64,000 nucleotides of DNA from Deltaproteobacteria bacterium. GTDB taxonomy: Bacteria; Desulfobacterota; Desulfobacteria; Desulfobacterales; ETH-SRB1. Location of the stretch: NCBI GenBank assembly GCA_030272815.1, contig JAJSZT010000003.1, forward strand, positions 1 through 64,000, given 5' to 3'. Under the pieces are notes generated by a model, which ran no database searches, was not told the origin of the DNA, and saw nothing but the letters and a program-made list of their open reading frames with translations. Position numbers and translations under genes: made by a program. Each line of letters starts with the position of its first letter. The stretch's first letter is position 1. Positions 6,352 to 16,479 of the stretch are shown here, piece after piece.

Positions 6352-8475
6352 CTAGAGCTTGACCCGGGTCTGGGTGTACCTGTGACCCGGCGCCGAGACG
6401 CAGACCTCGATATAGCGCAGCAACGCAGGCATCCGCGACGGCGTCAGCCGCAGATCGCTTACCGGTATGCCCATGCGCGCAGAGGTAAGGGCGGCGCGCT
6501 TGACCAGTTTTCCCCGGTACCAGATGGTAACTACCGCCTCCGCCGGGACGGGGCGGACGTGGATGTTCAGGTTGTTGCGCCGGATGCTGCCTCTCAGCCT
6601 GATCGGCGCAGGCTCTTCCGCCCATAGTTGCAAGGTGGGGTCGCCCACCACATGGTACATCTCGAAATGGCCCTTGACCCCCGCATTTGTGCCGTGTGCC
6701 ACCAGCAGGTAGGATTTCGCATAGTTGAGGATATCGCCGAGCCGGTTGTGCTTGATCGCGTAGCTGGCGTTGGTGCCCGGGAAGCCGGCGATGATACCTG
6801 GCCACATGGCATCGAACAGGGCCTTAATGAGGCTGTCGTTGCGCCAAGTGCCTGAGTACTCGGTGGGAGCGACCAGGGAAGGCGCCCCGCCTTTCAGCTC
6901 CATGATGTCCTCGGCGAAGCTGTCGCTGGGATTGTAGTCGAAACGGCCGGTGCGGCAGTTGATACTGTAGAAAATCGACGGATAGGGGCTCAGAATGGAC
7001 TGTAGATGCTCCTTTCTAAAACTGGGATGAACCCAGCCCGTCTCACCGCCGTGATCGCGGTGGCCCACCACCAGTTGGCCCTCGGAGGTCTCGGAGATCA
7101 GCATATCCGTGGCATCGTCACCGTCCACGATGGCGTTGCGCACCTCCGCCGGCACCGCTGTGCCGTCCTTGTATTGTTGCGGATTGGGGTTGTTGGAGAC
7201 ATACACCCGCTCTACGGCGAAACCGATGGAGGTCATGTGCTCGCGGATGCCTTCCATGGTCTTCATGTAGGCTCGGTTGGCGCGCCCGTCCTGGGGCCCG
7301 TCGTCTTGGAAATAGGCCGCGAAGGTCATGCGCCGGTAATAGTCAGGGTCGCAGGGCGGGGTGCGCTCGTAGTCGATGATCTGCTTCACCACCGCGTTCG
7401 CGTCGTCCAGTGAGCTAACGGGAATACGGCCACCGGATACCGAAGGCAGCACGCAATCGCTGGCGTGGGCGGGGTCTTTCTTGGTGAAATAGTAGTGGTC
7501 TGTGGTGTTACCAGCACGCTCCTCCGACGCAATGGCCGCGACGTCGCCGAGCAGCAGCACATAGCGCAGGCGGGACAGGAAGAATCTGCGGCGGACGCGA
7601 ATATACTTCTTGATCTTTGCCACCGAGTTGCCCACGGTTGCGATGGACACGGTCTCGGTGATCAGACCTTTGCGCTTCTTCCAGTCGGCCAGTAGTTGCG
7701 CGGCACCCTTCAGCTTGTCGTCATAGATGATGAGGAACTCGGGGCCTCGGGGTTTAATTACAATGGGACCGGGTATACGATTCACCGGTATCCGCTCAGC
7801 GATACGGCGCCGCGGATTGAGGACCAGGTTGCCGTAACCTTCGCGGTTCACGGACGGATCCATCAGGGGGAACTCCTCCATCTCCTCCTCGTCCACCTCC
7901 TTTGCGGTCAACTTGATGGTCACTTTGATATTGCTGTAGCCGACTATCTGCCGTTTGCCCGGGCTATACTGGAGCGGACGCACGTGGATCGCCAGCACCT
8001 TGTAATCGTCCAGGTTTTGCGGCTCGCCGATCTGCACCACGTCCGCTGGATACAGAGCGTCTTCTCCGTAGGCCTCGGTGTCATATTCGAATACTCCCGC
8101 TTCATCGGCCTGGTCGGTGGCCTGCTCCTGGGCAGGGGTGACCAGGATATCCTCGATTTTGACCGGCTTGCTCTTTCTTGTGCTGACCTTATAGTCGCAA
8201 CCGGGCGGGATCTGGACAAAGCGGCCAAACGAGGGCAGGAGCGGCTTGCCGCTCTCGGACACGAACCCGGCCCCCGAAATTCCGACTTCCTTGAACGGCA
8301 GGGTCTGGTCGTCTATCTGCTGCTCGTTATCGCCCATGGTGAAGCCTGGGAAGATGTAACCGATCTCAATACGATCCTCTATTTCTTCCACCGATATGAC
8401 GGGCTTCTCCGAATACAGTTCCACATCGAATTCTTCAGGCAATCCTGAAGGGGATAGAGATACAAACTCAGACAT
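6352..8475 (-). CDS. C25 (gingipain-type) cysteine peptidase without signal peptide
   Basis: A 707-residue protein starting at 8475 behind AAGGAG. Residues about 40-230 form a gingipain-like propeptide region, 244-600 the caspase-like C25 catalytic domain, and 620-707 an Ig-like C-terminal domain. The catalytic pair is visible: H475 in GHRDHGGETG and C507 in YSINCRTGRFD. HVVGDPTLQLW (608-618) is another C25 landmark. Unlike secreted gingipains the N-terminus (MSEFVSLSPSGLPEEF) is not a signal peptide, so a cytoplasmic or unconventional location is suggested. The gene is clearly more GC-rich than the 11-64 kb part, which supports acquisition by transfer. Confidence 0.9.
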   Translation of the reverse strand: MSEFVSLSPSGLPEEFDVELYSEKPVISVEEIEDRIEIGYIFPGFTMGDNEQQIDDQTLPFKEVGISGAGFVSESGKPLLPSFGRFVQIPPGCDYKVSTRKSKPVKIEDILVTPAQEQATDQADEAGVFEYDTEAYGEDALYPADVVQIGEPQNLDDYKVLAIHVRPLQYSPGKRQIVGYSNIKVTIKLTAKEVDEEEMEEFPLMDPSVNREGYGNLVLNPRRRIAERIPVNRIPGPIVIKPRGPEFLIIYDDKLKGAAQLLADWKKRKGLITETVSIATVGNSVAKIKKYIRVRRRFFLSRLRYVLLLGDVAAIASEERAGNTTDHYYFTKKDPAHASDCVLPSVSGGRIPVSSLDDANAVVKQIIDYERTPPCDPDYYRRMTFAAYFQDDGPQDGRANRAYMKTMEGIREHMTSIGFAVERVYVSNNPNPQQYKDGTAVPAEVRNAIVDGDDATDMLISETSEGQLVVGHRDHGGETGWVHPSFRKEHLQSILSPYPSIFYSINCRTGRFDYNPSDSFAEDIMELKGGAPSLVAPTEYSGTWRNDSLIKALFDAMWPGIIAGFPGTNASYAIKHNRLGDILNYAKSYLLVAHGTNAGVKGHFEMYHVVGDPTLQLWAEEPAPIRLRGSIRRNNLNIHVRPVPAEAVVTIWYRGKLVKRAALTSARMGIPVSDLRLTPSRMPALLRYIEVCVSAPGHRYTQTRVKL

Positions 8476-8749
8476 GACAGTTTCTCCTTATTTTGAAACA
8501 AATTTATAACACTCTCAAGAACTACTGTTCTTGACTATTTTTGCTATCAATTCATGGCCTTGCGAACATTATGGCGGATCTCTGGGCATTTTCCTCCCTC
8601 CTTTGTGGCCGAACGCAAAAGTCAGGGGCAGCCAGGGTTTCCACAGACTTTAATAAAAAGGAAATATATATTTTTTTAGGACACGCCCTGCCAGAACGGC
8701 ACGGCCCTAACTGTCCACTAAACTGACAGGTTATACGGTATGGATTAAT

Positions 8750-9495
8750 TTACTTTTCATTTACTTTTTTGAGGGAAACAGAAAGCTGGTACTCATATAG
8801 ATCAATATTGGGTATTTCTGAGCAAGCCAATAATAGATCTTCAGATATTTCTCTTGCTATAATAATCCCTCTTACAACTTGGCCATTATCTGCCTGGTTT
8901 TTCCTTATCCATGCCATATATCGTAAAAGTTGACCAACGACCCTGTCATAACCTCTCGAAACTTTAAGCTCAACCACGACGTAATTATTGTAATTTTCCA
9001 AAGCCAGTATATGACCCTGTTGATTTACTATCTTCTCGAAAAAATTGACACAATATATAGTACGCACAAGGCGAATTAACAACAATATCTTGTGTCTTGA
9101 TTTTTAAAATCGGAGTAAATCAACAGAGTCATATCGATGTAACGATTTCCAACAGGAAATTCTATGCCAGTAATATCCTCTTCTTCATAGAGTTTTAGAC
9201 CTGGTTCAATTTGGTAAAGATTTTTTGAAAGAAAATTTTGAAGGTCCTTTTCATATGCAAACTCGCTCACTTCAAGTGGCTCATCATCCGGTTTAATTTT
9301 TCTGGTTTCCTCTAAGGCATCTTGTTTTTTGTAAATAGGTTCTGGGTCAGATGGAGGATCGAACAAACGAAATTTCTGGTTGTCGATTTGGAAAAGAAGA
9401 TCGTCTTCCCCATCAGAATGAACATTGTAATAAATACGGCTCGGTGCATTGATTGACATTTTAAGCAGGTGGGCGGAAAAGGTAAATATCCACAT
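8750..9495 (-). pseudogene. PDDEXK-type nuclease (DUF91/NucS-like), broken by an inverted-repeat insertion
   Basis: Two frames together make one family member. 9495-9076 gives the N-terminal part ending at GIEFPVGNRYID (family: basic/acidic catalytic-core strand). 9085-8750 supplies ENYNNYVVVELKVSRGYDRVVGQLLRYMAW and VRGIIIARE, where ELK is the PD-(D/E)XK catalytic triad end. Between them about 90 bp flanked by 20-bp inverted arms (9009-9029 and 9114-9134) interrupts the frame with a stop. Intact relatives are DNA-end or mismatch nucleases, and the function is probably lost here. The exact subfamily is uncertain. Confidence 0.7.
9009..9134. repeat. Inverted repeat inside the broken nuclease gene
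   Basis: Arms ATATGACCCTGTTGATTTAC (9009-) and its near-complement ending at 9134 match over 21 bases with one difference, separated by 84 bp of AT-rich sequence. One arm is native coding sequence, so the other was probably created by a template-switch or inverted duplication. Confidence 0.75.
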
Positions 9496-9760
9496 AAAAT
9501 AATTAGTGCCTGACGGAAACCCCCTGTTTTCGGTTAGAAATTCGAACTACTAAATCCAATACAAGAACAAAATACTAATTTTTTAATGACAAAAACATCG
9601 TATTTCCAATGTGTTAGTTTTGGTTATTTGGCATTTAAATTTGTTTTGAATTTCGGATTTTGCCTGAACATAACTTTTCGTTCAGAAAATAATTACTTTC
9701 TAACACACCAGACCTTACAGATAGCTTACAGATTCGGGAAAAAATGAAAATCTATGATTT

Positions 9761-10813
9761 TTAGAAGAAAAGTGACCTGCGTATCGCTTTTGTCTCTTGC
9801 GAAGGTTCAATTCCGAGCGATGCGGAAAGGACCCTCTTGCAGCGTTCGTACACCGATAGCGCCTCAGCTCGGCGGCCGAGCCGGTGATAGCAGGTTATGA
9901 GACGCTGATAGAGCTCCTCGGCAAGGTCGTCTGCTTCAAGGCCGCGCTGGTAGTATTGCACAGCCTTTTCCAGTTGTCCCGCCTTTTCCCAGTATCGGCC
10001 CAATGTGCTCACACCACGCAGGAACTTGCTCCGACAACGTTCGCGAAGGGAAATTGTCCACGGGTTGCTGCTTTCTCCTGCCAAAAAAGGTCCCTGGTAC
10101 ATGTGGATGGCCTTTCGGGTTAATACAACTGCTTCCATCGCTTCCAGTCCCGTCGGTTCTTTTTTCCAGGCGGCATCGGCTTGCCCGAAAATACGCTCAA
10201 ATGCCCAGACATCGACCCAGGAGTGTCGTTGATCCAGGCTTACGCGTTCATGCTGAAGTTCGATAGCATTGCGATAGCCGATCACCTTGCGAAGACGGTG
10301 CAAAGTGGTTGCGAAAGATTGTTCAACCATGTCGCCGTCTGCTTCAGGCCAGAGTGCATCGCCTATCTGGTCTTTTCTTACCTCTCTGCCTCCGAACGCA
10401 ATTAAAGCCTTGAGCATTGACAGAGGCTTTTGTTGAGCCTTTCTGCAGAATCGGATCGGTTGTCCGTTTTTCAGCACGACAAACCGTCCTAAAGTGTATA
10501 TTTTCAGCGCCCAGGGCCATTTTTCTAAGTGAAGCGGTGGGTTGTTCGGGAATGTGTTCAAATATCCCTGGCTGTTCCCGATGGCCAAGGCAGAGCGTAG
10601 CAATTGCAATGACGCCTCTGCATAGAGAGATGCCGTTCTGGGATCGCCCCTGAGAATGGATAGTCGGATTTTCAGAAAATAATATTCGGACAGCTCCAAT
10701 AGCCTGCGTGGACCAAAAGACGAGTCCATCCTCTCCAGTAATTTTTCAGTCACTTTACAGTCGTCCGCTTTCAATGCGCTGTAGATGGCTTGGCTTGACA
10801 ACTTACAGTCCAC
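9761..10813 (-). CDS. SARP-type regulator (winged helix + BTAD), probable C-terminal fragment
   Basis: A 350-residue frame beginning at a GTG codon at 10813 with no convincing ribosome site. The first about 110 residues look like the end of a TPR region (KLLERMDSSFGPRRLLELSEYYFLKIR). Residues about 117-210 are the OmpR-like winged helix (IYTLGRFVVLKNGQPI, KPLSMLKALIAFGGREV, LWPEADGD). About 215-345 is the bacterial transcriptional activation domain (BTAD). This is the C-terminal architecture of large MalT-like ATP-dependent activators of about 1000 residues. The ATPase part is missing and an in-frame stop lies some 20 codons upstream, so the gene is probably truncated, although DNA binding could remain. 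Its 5' end is duplicated at 1325-1450. Confidence 0.65.
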   Translation of the reverse strand: MDCKLSSQAIYSALKADDCKVTEKLLERMDSSFGPRRLLELSEYYFLKIRLSILRGDPRTASLYAEASLQLLRSALAIGNSQGYLNTFPNNPPLHLEKWPWALKIYTLGRFVVLKNGQPIRFCRKAQQKPLSMLKALIAFGGREVRKDQIGDALWPEADGDMVEQSFATTLHRLRKVIGYRNAIELQHERVSLDQRHSWVDVWAFERIFGQADAAWKKEPTGLEAMEAVVLTRKAIHMYQGPFLAGESSNPWTISLRERCRSKFLRGVSTLGRYWEKAGQLEKAVQYYQRGLEADDLAEELYQRLITCYHRLGRRAEALSVYERCKRVLSASLGIEPSQETKAIRRSLFF

Positions 10814-11392
10814 TATACGAACACCCGGTTTTTGGGAGAACTTTTGGCGTTGCGCTTCATTTCATCGTCATTTCGGCGCTCGTTAGGGACTTAACTAGGC
10901 TTCATGACACAAAATTTACATATCTTGAATTTGAATAATTCCAATAGGGCTTGATATTGAGGTAGAATTCCAAAGCATAAATTAATTCTTTTAATTATTA
11001 ACATGCAAGAATCATGCAAAATTAAATGGTTACAAGCAAATGATACAATTTCAGATAGTTAACTGAAATGCATAGAAAATTAGGAACACAATACCATGTA
11101 TTTTAGTGTGAAATTGTGAAGTAAATTACATAATTTTATGGTATTTTTTTACACATATTCAGAGTCAGATAAGATAAGAGCGAATAAAATATAGAACGAA
11201 TTATCTGTTGAATATAAATCAATTCCAGCGTATATTTATAAATAGCCGTTCACGGCTTGAAACTTGAAATTGGAAAGTAGAAATTTGGGAGAGATTAAAG
11301 TAGAAATTGGAAATTGGGAAGAACAGTACAAAGGCATGAAGGCCAAATTTCCAATTTCTATTTTCTAATTTCAACATTCCGTGAACGCTTAC
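10687..11392. repeat. Right copy of the island-flanking segmental duplication
   Basis: This matches 1324-1510 and 1672-2214, as described for the left copy, and carries the intact (uninserted) 9-mer GAACGAATT at 11194-11202. It includes the 5' end of the regulator, about 360 bp without genes, and a complete MITE-A copy. The region 10814-11487 has no other gene. Confidence 0.8.
11243..11392 (+). repeat. MITE-A copy 2 (full length)
   Basis: About 150 bp from TAGCCGTTCACGGCTTGAAA to CCGTGAACGCTTAC, with the core GGGAAGAACAGTACAAAGGC. It is the longest copy, with an extra internal GAAATT-rich unit. It lies upstream of the PPi-PFK gene. Confidence 0.85.
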
Positions 11393-11487
11393 ATTTACAG
11401 TAACGGTTAAAATGCTTCAGACAACCGTGAACCATAAACGGTTTGCCCTTTCAAATAATATTTGATCAAAATTTCGGGAGGTTGGCT

Positions 11488-13590
11488 ATGTCAGGAAAAG
11501 AATCATTACCCCTTGAAGATCTTTTGAAACATCCTGAAGTTCAAAAGGTAACCAGCAATATTAACCAGGAATTAGTTGAAAGAAGAGAATATGCTCCTCC
11601 TGTATGTAAAGTTTTTACATATCCCTATAGTGCCTTGAAGGATAATTCTAAATTTAGATTTGTTATAGATAATGAAGCAAAAAAGCAATTGCCGAACATT
11701 ATAGACAATAAGGTACAGAACATAACAGGGGCTGAAGACCTGGAAGAATCTTTAAAAGAAAAATACTGCAAAAAACGTAATATCGGCATTGTATTTTCCG
11801 GAGGACCTGCGCCAGGAGGTCATAATGTTATTGCCGGTCTTTATGATGCAGCAAAAAAAGCTAACCCCGAGAATAAAATTTACGGTTTTTTGCTTGGACC
11901 AGATGGAATACTTGAAAACGAGGCTATCGAAATTACCGACAGTCTTGTTGACAAGTACAAGAATCTGGGCGGTTTTACAATGCTCAAGACCGGCAGGACT
12001 AAAACAGATACAAAAGAAAAAATGGCGCTGTCAAAAGAGACATGCAAAAAGCTTAATCTTGATGCTCTTGTAATAGTAGGGGGAGATGATTCTAACACTA
12101 ATGCGGCATTTCTTGCTCAAGATATGTTTGAAGACGGCATTCAAGTCATTGGTGTGCCTAAGACAATTGATGGCGATATACAAGTAAAAGACGCTGATGG
12201 TAATATTTTATGCGCTATATCCTTTGGGTTTCATACAGCAGCTAGAGCTTTTGCAAATGCTATAAGTAATCTTTGTACTGACTGCAGTTCAGATGTAAAA
12301 TACTGGCATATTTGCAAGGTTATGGGAAGAGTCGCAAGCCATTTGGCGCTTGAAGTAGCTTTACAGACCCATGCAAATATGACTCTGATCGGTGAGGATC
12401 TGGCTGACTATATTGACAAGAGGAGATTCGAAAAGGCAAAGAAAGAAGGGATAACGGATTATAGTGCTTATGGTATTACACTGCGGCATCTTTCGCGCAT
12501 GATTTGCGATGGTATTGTTAAAAGAGCTGCTTCCGGGAAAAACTATGGTGTAATTGTAATTCCAGAGGGTATTCTGGAGTTTGTTGATGAAATACAGATT
12601 TTTATAGTCAAACTTAACGCAATTATTGCTGAATATAACCAGACACATGATACTGATTTTCACTCTGATTTCCCGCTTCTTGAAGATAAACTGGAATATT
12701 TGCGCAGGCTGGCAAGACTTTCGCGTGAAGATAATTTGTTTTCGATCTGGAATACAAGGGATGACGATCTTTTCAATGATATACCCGAATTTTTTCAGGA
12801 AGGGCTTCTGATGGAAAGAGACAGCCATGGGAATTTTCAGTTTTCGCTGGTTGAGACAGATAAGGTAATCATGGGGCTGGTAAAAAATTATTTAAATATT
12901 CTTAAAGAAAAAGGGATTTATAAGCTGGGGATTGATAATTCTTATTATAGAAAGACGCTATCAACAGGCGGACTTGACCCTGATTACTTTGGCCCCATAC
13001 TTTTCAAGAACTATGATAAAGAAGAGGAGTTTTTCCTTTTAAAAGAATCCATTATATCTAAAAAAATGCTGAAACAGACTATGGTAAACGAAGGAGCTAT
13101 TCAGAAAAATGACATAATCCCTGCTCCTGTTGAGAAAATTTATAAAAAATCTGTTACAAAGTTTAAGACTCAGGTCCATTTTTACGGTTACGACGGCAGG
13201 GGAAGCGACCCCACAAGATTTGATTGTATTTATACTTATAATCTCGGATTAACTGTTTTTAGCCTGATAGCTAATGGCGCAACCAGCCAGATGGCGGCCA
13301 TAAAAAATTTAGAAATGGATTTTTCCAGGTGGGAGCCGATTGGAATTCCAATTGCTTCACTTATGCATCTTGAAGAAAGAAAAGGAAAACTATCACTTGT
13401 ATTGGAAAAAAGTGTTGTGGATGTTAATTCTATATCCTTTCAAGTTGTAAAATCATTGAGAGATAAATGGCTTGCGGCAGCGCCTTGCGAGAACAATTAC
13501 AGAAGACCGGGGCCAATACGTTTTACCGGAAAAAGCGAGGAAGACAGGCCCATAACACTTGTATTGAATGCACTTGCAAAGCACAGTTGA
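11488..13590 (+). CDS. pfp: Diphosphate-fructose-6-phosphate 1-phosphotransferase (long PPi-PFK)
   Basis: About 700 residues from ATG 11488, which has GGGAGG in front. A TTG 45 bp upstream is also open but lacks a ribosome site. PFK motifs are GIVFSGGPAPGGHNV, VIVGGDDSNTNA, VPKTIDGD and CKVMGRVASH. GGDD instead of the GGDG seen in ATP enzymes marks pyrophosphate use. Length and a long C-terminal half place it in the long clade (TP0108/plant beta-subunit-like). It reversibly phosphorylates fructose 6-phosphate with PPi, and suits an energy-limited anaerobe where sulfate activation makes PPi. It lies alone on the plus strand just right of the island boundary. Confidence 0.95.
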   Translation: MSGKESLPLEDLLKHPEVQKVTSNINQELVERREYAPPVCKVFTYPYSALKDNSKFRFVIDNEAKKQLPNIIDNKVQNITGAEDLEESLKEKYCKKRNIGIVFSGGPAPGGHNVIAGLYDAAKKANPENKIYGFLLGPDGILENEAIEITDSLVDKYKNLGGFTMLKTGRTKTDTKEKMALSKETCKKLNLDALVIVGGDDSNTNAAFLAQDMFEDGIQVIGVPKTIDGDIQVKDADGNILCAISFGFHTAARAFANAISNLCTDCSSDVKYWHICKVMGRVASHLALEVALQTHANMTLIGEDLADYIDKRRFEKAKKEGITDYSAYGITLRHLSRMICDGIVKRAASGKNYGVIVIPEGILEFVDEIQIFIVKLNAIIAEYNQTHDTDFHSDFPLLEDKLEYLRRLARLSREDNLFSIWNTRDDDLFNDIPEFFQEGLLMERDSHGNFQFSLVETDKVIMGLVKNYLNILKEKGIYKLGIDNSYYRKTLSTGGLDPDYFGPILFKNYDKEEEFFLLKESIISKKMLKQTMVNEGAIQKNDIIPAPVEKIYKKSVTKFKTQVHFYGYDGRGSDPTRFDCIYTYNLGLTVFSLIANGATSQMAAIKNLEMDFSRWEPIGIPIASLMHLEERKGKLSLVLEKSVVDVNSISFQVVKSLRDKWLAAAPCENNYRRPGPIRFTGKSEEDRPITLVLNALAKHS

Positions 13591-13601
13591 CAAAAAATTT
13601 A

Positions 13602-14072
13602 TCAATGGGAACCGGCATAAATTATCGGCTTGTATCGAAAAGCTTGGACCCGCTCTTCAATGTGACATTCCTGGCAAATGTCTATTGTAACATTACGAAT
13701 GATATAAGCCGGATCCTCTGTTTCGATATGGATCTTGCCGGGCCCGTGGCAGACTTCGCATCCTGCATTTTTAAGTTCAGGTGTCTTTTCAGGGCTTATA
13801 AAACCGCCGGGTTTCTCGTATCCCATGGTATGGCAGGCATAACATCCCTGGATTTCATCTTCAGTAAGACCTTTTTTCATCTTTTCTATACTTTCAAAGG
13901 AACGGCTTTTTCTGGCATAACGCATGAAAGGAATATACTGTGCTTCGTGGCAGGGTTTACAAGAATCAGAGCCCATATACCTGTTTTCTTTTTTCTCCTC
14001 TGCAAATGAAGGAAATGAAAAAACAAGAAACACCAGTAAAGATAAACATATAGTGTGTATTTTTTTGTTCAT
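13602..14072 (-). CDS. Periplasmic tetraheme cytochrome c
   Basis: A 156-residue protein with a signal peptide (1-24, ending PSFA) and four CxxCH heme sites: C38-H42, C77-H81, C105-H109 and C133-H137. Spacing and the CEVCHGPG/CQECH pattern resemble the cytochrome c554-like/NapC-associated multiheme families. The protein would carry electrons in the periplasm. AGGAGTAAGG precedes ATG 14072. It is convergent with the PPi-PFK gene, whose stop is 11 bp away. The exact redox partner cannot be told. Confidence 0.9.
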   Translation of the reverse strand: MNKKIHTICLSLLVFLVFSFPSFAEEKKENRYMGSDSCKPCHEAQYIPFMRYARKSRSFESIEKMKKGLTEDEIQGCYACHTMGYEKPGGFISPEKTPELKNAGCEVCHGPGKIHIETEDPAYIIRNVTIDICQECHIEERVQAFRYKPIIYAGSH

Positions 14073-14100
14073 ACCTTACTCCTATACAAATTTTTATTAA

Positions 14101-14382
14101 TCAAACAATTCTTGTTATAGAAATCAATAGCCATATACCAATGACTATAAAAAAGATCCCTGCTCCGATTTGTATATAATTTGGAGGTAAAAGGCGACTC
14201 AACCCTGCCCCGAATAATACCGCAAGAAGGGAACTCACAATCAGGGCAAAGGCTGAGCCCAAAAATACAGAAATCTTTGAATTGTAATTAGCTGAAAGGC
14301 TTAATGTGGCCAGTTGGGTTTTATCTCCAAGTTCTGCAAGGAATACTAAACCAAATGTAGTAATAAAAAGTTTAAAATCCAT
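14101..14382 (-). CDS. GDT1/TMEM165 (UPF0016) family half-size membrane protein
   Basis: A 93-residue protein with three predicted membrane helices and the signature E-L-G-D-K-T at residues 17-22. Single-domain bacterial members are thought to pair to form a Mn2+ or Ca2+ exporter, whereas eukaryotic GDT1 is a fused duplicate. The start lies inside the 3' end of the transketolase gene (11-bp overlap), so it is cotranscribed. No second half is seen beside it, so a homodimer is likely. Confidence 0.85.
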   Translation of the reverse strand: MDFKLFITTFGLVFLAELGDKTQLATLSLSANYNSKISVFLGSAFALIVSSLLAVLFGAGLSRLLPPNYIQIGAGIFFIVIGIWLLISITRIV

Positions 14383-16399
14383 GCTGTTTTCCGGTTAGAA
14401 GTTCTGTTGCTTTTTGTACAATGTTTTCAGATGTAAATCCGAATTTTTTCATAACTATATTTCCAGGTGCGGAAGCACCGAATCTATTTATACCGATTAT
14501 TGCGCCATTGCTTCCTGTATAGCGCTCCCATCCCATGGAGATACCTGCCTCAACAGCGATCCGTATAGTTACATCAGGCAGGAGTACTTTATCTTTATAT
14601 TCTTGTGACGTTTTTTCAAAGAGTTCCCAGCTCGGCATACTTACTACTCTGACAGAGACACCCTTTTCTTCAAGGATTTTTCCTGCTTCGAGTGCAATGT
14701 GTACTTCCGAGCCTGTAGCTATTAGTATAATATCTGGTTTACCGTCGGAATCCGACAGAATATAAGCGCCGTTAACCAGCTTGTCAGCAGAGCTGTAAAT
14801 TGTCCTGTCAATAACTGGAAGTTTTTGACGGCTGAGAATTAAGGCAACCGGACCATCTGTAGTTTGGACAGCCAAACGCCATGATTCTATCGTTTCTGTA
14901 GCGTCAGCAGGTCGAATTACTGTAAGCACGGGAATAGCTCTTAAACTGGCGATGTGTTCTACCGGCTGGTGAGTTGGGCCGTCTTCGCCAACAGCAATAC
15001 TGTCATGGGTAAATATGTATATTACAGGCAACTTCATCAGTCCGGCGAGACGTATTGCCGGCCGCATATAGTCGGCGAAAACAAGAAAAGTCCCGCCATA
15101 AGGCCGGAGCCCTTTATGAAGAACCATTCCTGACATTATTCCTCCCATAGCATGTTCCCTTACCCCGAAACGTATATTCCTCCCATCAAACATATTTTTT
15201 TGAAAATCATGAGAAGATTCAATAATAGTCTTATTTGAGGGAGCTAAATCTGCAGAACCTCCTATAAGATAAGGTATATTTTCGGCAATTGCATTAAGTA
15301 TTTTTCCTGAAGCAACTCTTGTAGCTACCGGCCCTTCATTTTTTGAAAAATCAGGTAAGTTAGCATCCCAGCCTTCATTTAAAGAGTTGTTTAATGAATC
15401 ATTCAATTTTTTTGACAGGTCAGGATATTTACTGCAATATTTTTCGAACTTTTCTTTCCAGATTGATTCGGCTTTTTTCCCTTTGCCAATGCATTCCCCA
15501 AACATTTTAAGAACTTGCTCTGGAACATAAAAAGAAACATTTTCATTCCAGCCTAAATTCTTTTTTGTTAAGCGGATTTCTTCTTCTCCAAGAGGAGCTC
15601 CATGAGCTTCAGCGGAGTCTTGTTTATTCGGGCTGCCAAAGGCAATATTGGTGCGTAGAACAATAAGAGATGGTTTGGTTGTTTCCGCTCTGGCTTCTTT
15701 AATGGCTTTATGGATATCGCTTAAATTGTTTCCGTCTTCTACTTTAGTTACATGCCAGTTATAGGCTTTGAATCTAAGGGCAACATCTTCAGTAAATGTT
15801 ATATCTGTATTTCCTTCAATGGATATCTTGTTGTCATCATAGATACAAATCAACTTTCCAAGACCCATGTGTCCGGCAAAAGATGCGGCTTCAGCAGCGA
15901 TCCCTTCCATAAGGTCTCCATCACCGCACATTATGTAGGTATAATGATCTATGATTTCATAATCAGAACGGTTAAAAATTGCTGCAAGATGCCTTTCAGC
16001 CAGGGCCATTCCTACAGCATTAGCGATCCCCTGTCCTAATGGACCGGTTGTAGTTTCAACACCAGGGGTATGACCGAATTCCGGGTGCCCGGGAGTTTTG
16101 CTTCCCCACTGACGGAAATTTTTTATGTCATCCAGGCTTAAATCGTAGCCGGAAAGGTAAAGCAGACTGTAAAGAAGCATAGAGGCATGTCCGCCTGAAA
16201 GTACAAAGCGGTCTCTATCTATCCATTCAGGATTTTTGGAATTATGTTTCAGAAAACATTTCCACAGGGTATAGGCCGCAGGTGCAAGACCCATTGGTGC
16301 ACCAGGATGGCCGGAATTGGCTTTTTGAATAGCGTCCATGGAAAGCGTGCGGATTGTATTAACACAAAGCTCATCAATTTCTGACAAACCATTATTCAT
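14372..16399 (-). CDS. tkt: Transketolase
   Basis: About 675 residues, starting at ATG 16399 with AAGGAG 9 bp upstream; an ATG at 16408 is less well placed. Full family length. Seen: [11 protein letters not shown] near residue 35, the TPP-binding [13 protein letters not shown], and the C-terminal pyrimidine/transketolase domains with [10 protein letters not shown] and [15 protein letters not shown]. It moves two-carbon units in the non-oxidative pentose phosphate pathway. It forms an operon with the GDT1 gene. Confidence 0.97.
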   Translation of the reverse strand: MNNGLSEIDELCVNTIRTLSMDAIQKANSGHPGAPMGLAPAAYTLWKCFLKHNSKNPEWIDRDRFVLSGGHASMLLYSLLYLSGYDLSLDDIKNFRQWGSKTPGHPEFGHTPGVETTTGPLGQGIANAVGMALAERHLAAIFNRSDYEIIDHYTYIMCGDGDLMEGIAAEAASFAGHMGLGKLICIYDDNKISIEGNTDITFTEDVALRFKAYNWHVTKVEDGNNLSDIHKAIKEARAETTKPSLIVLRTNIAFGSPNKQDSAEAHGAPLGEEEIRLTKKNLGWNENVSFYVPEQVLKMFGECIGKGKKAESIWKEKFEKYCSKYPDLSKKLNDSLNNSLNEGWDANLPDFSKNEGPVATRVASGKILNAIAENIPYLIGGSADLAPSNKTIIESSHDFQKNMFDGRNIRFGVREHAMGGIMSGMVLHKGLRPYGGTFLVFADYMRPAIRLAGLMKLPVIYIFTHDSIAVGEDGPTHQPVEHIASLRAIPVLTVIRPADATETIESWRLAVQTTDGPVALILSRQKLPVIDRTIYSSADKLVNGAYILSDSDGKPDIILIATGSEVHIALEAGKILEEKGVSVRVVSMPSWELFEKTSQEYKDKVLLPDVTIRIAVEAGISMGWERYTGSNGAIIGINRFGASAPGNIVMKKFGFTSENIVQKATELLTGKQHGF

Positions 16400-16479
16400 A
16401 ATTAGCATCTCCTTGTTGAGGGAATTCGTTTGAGAATGAATCTTTGGTGAATTTGATACTCTCGTTTTAATTTATATGC

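Noticed and set aside
7696-8448. 250-codon plus-strand frame antisense to the C25 peptidase gene
   Set aside because: High GC makes long shadow frames; the minus strand carries an intact catalytic domain.
11443-11487. Upstream TTG start for the PPi-PFK gene
   Set aside because: No ribosome site there; ATG 11488 has GGGAGG at good spacing.
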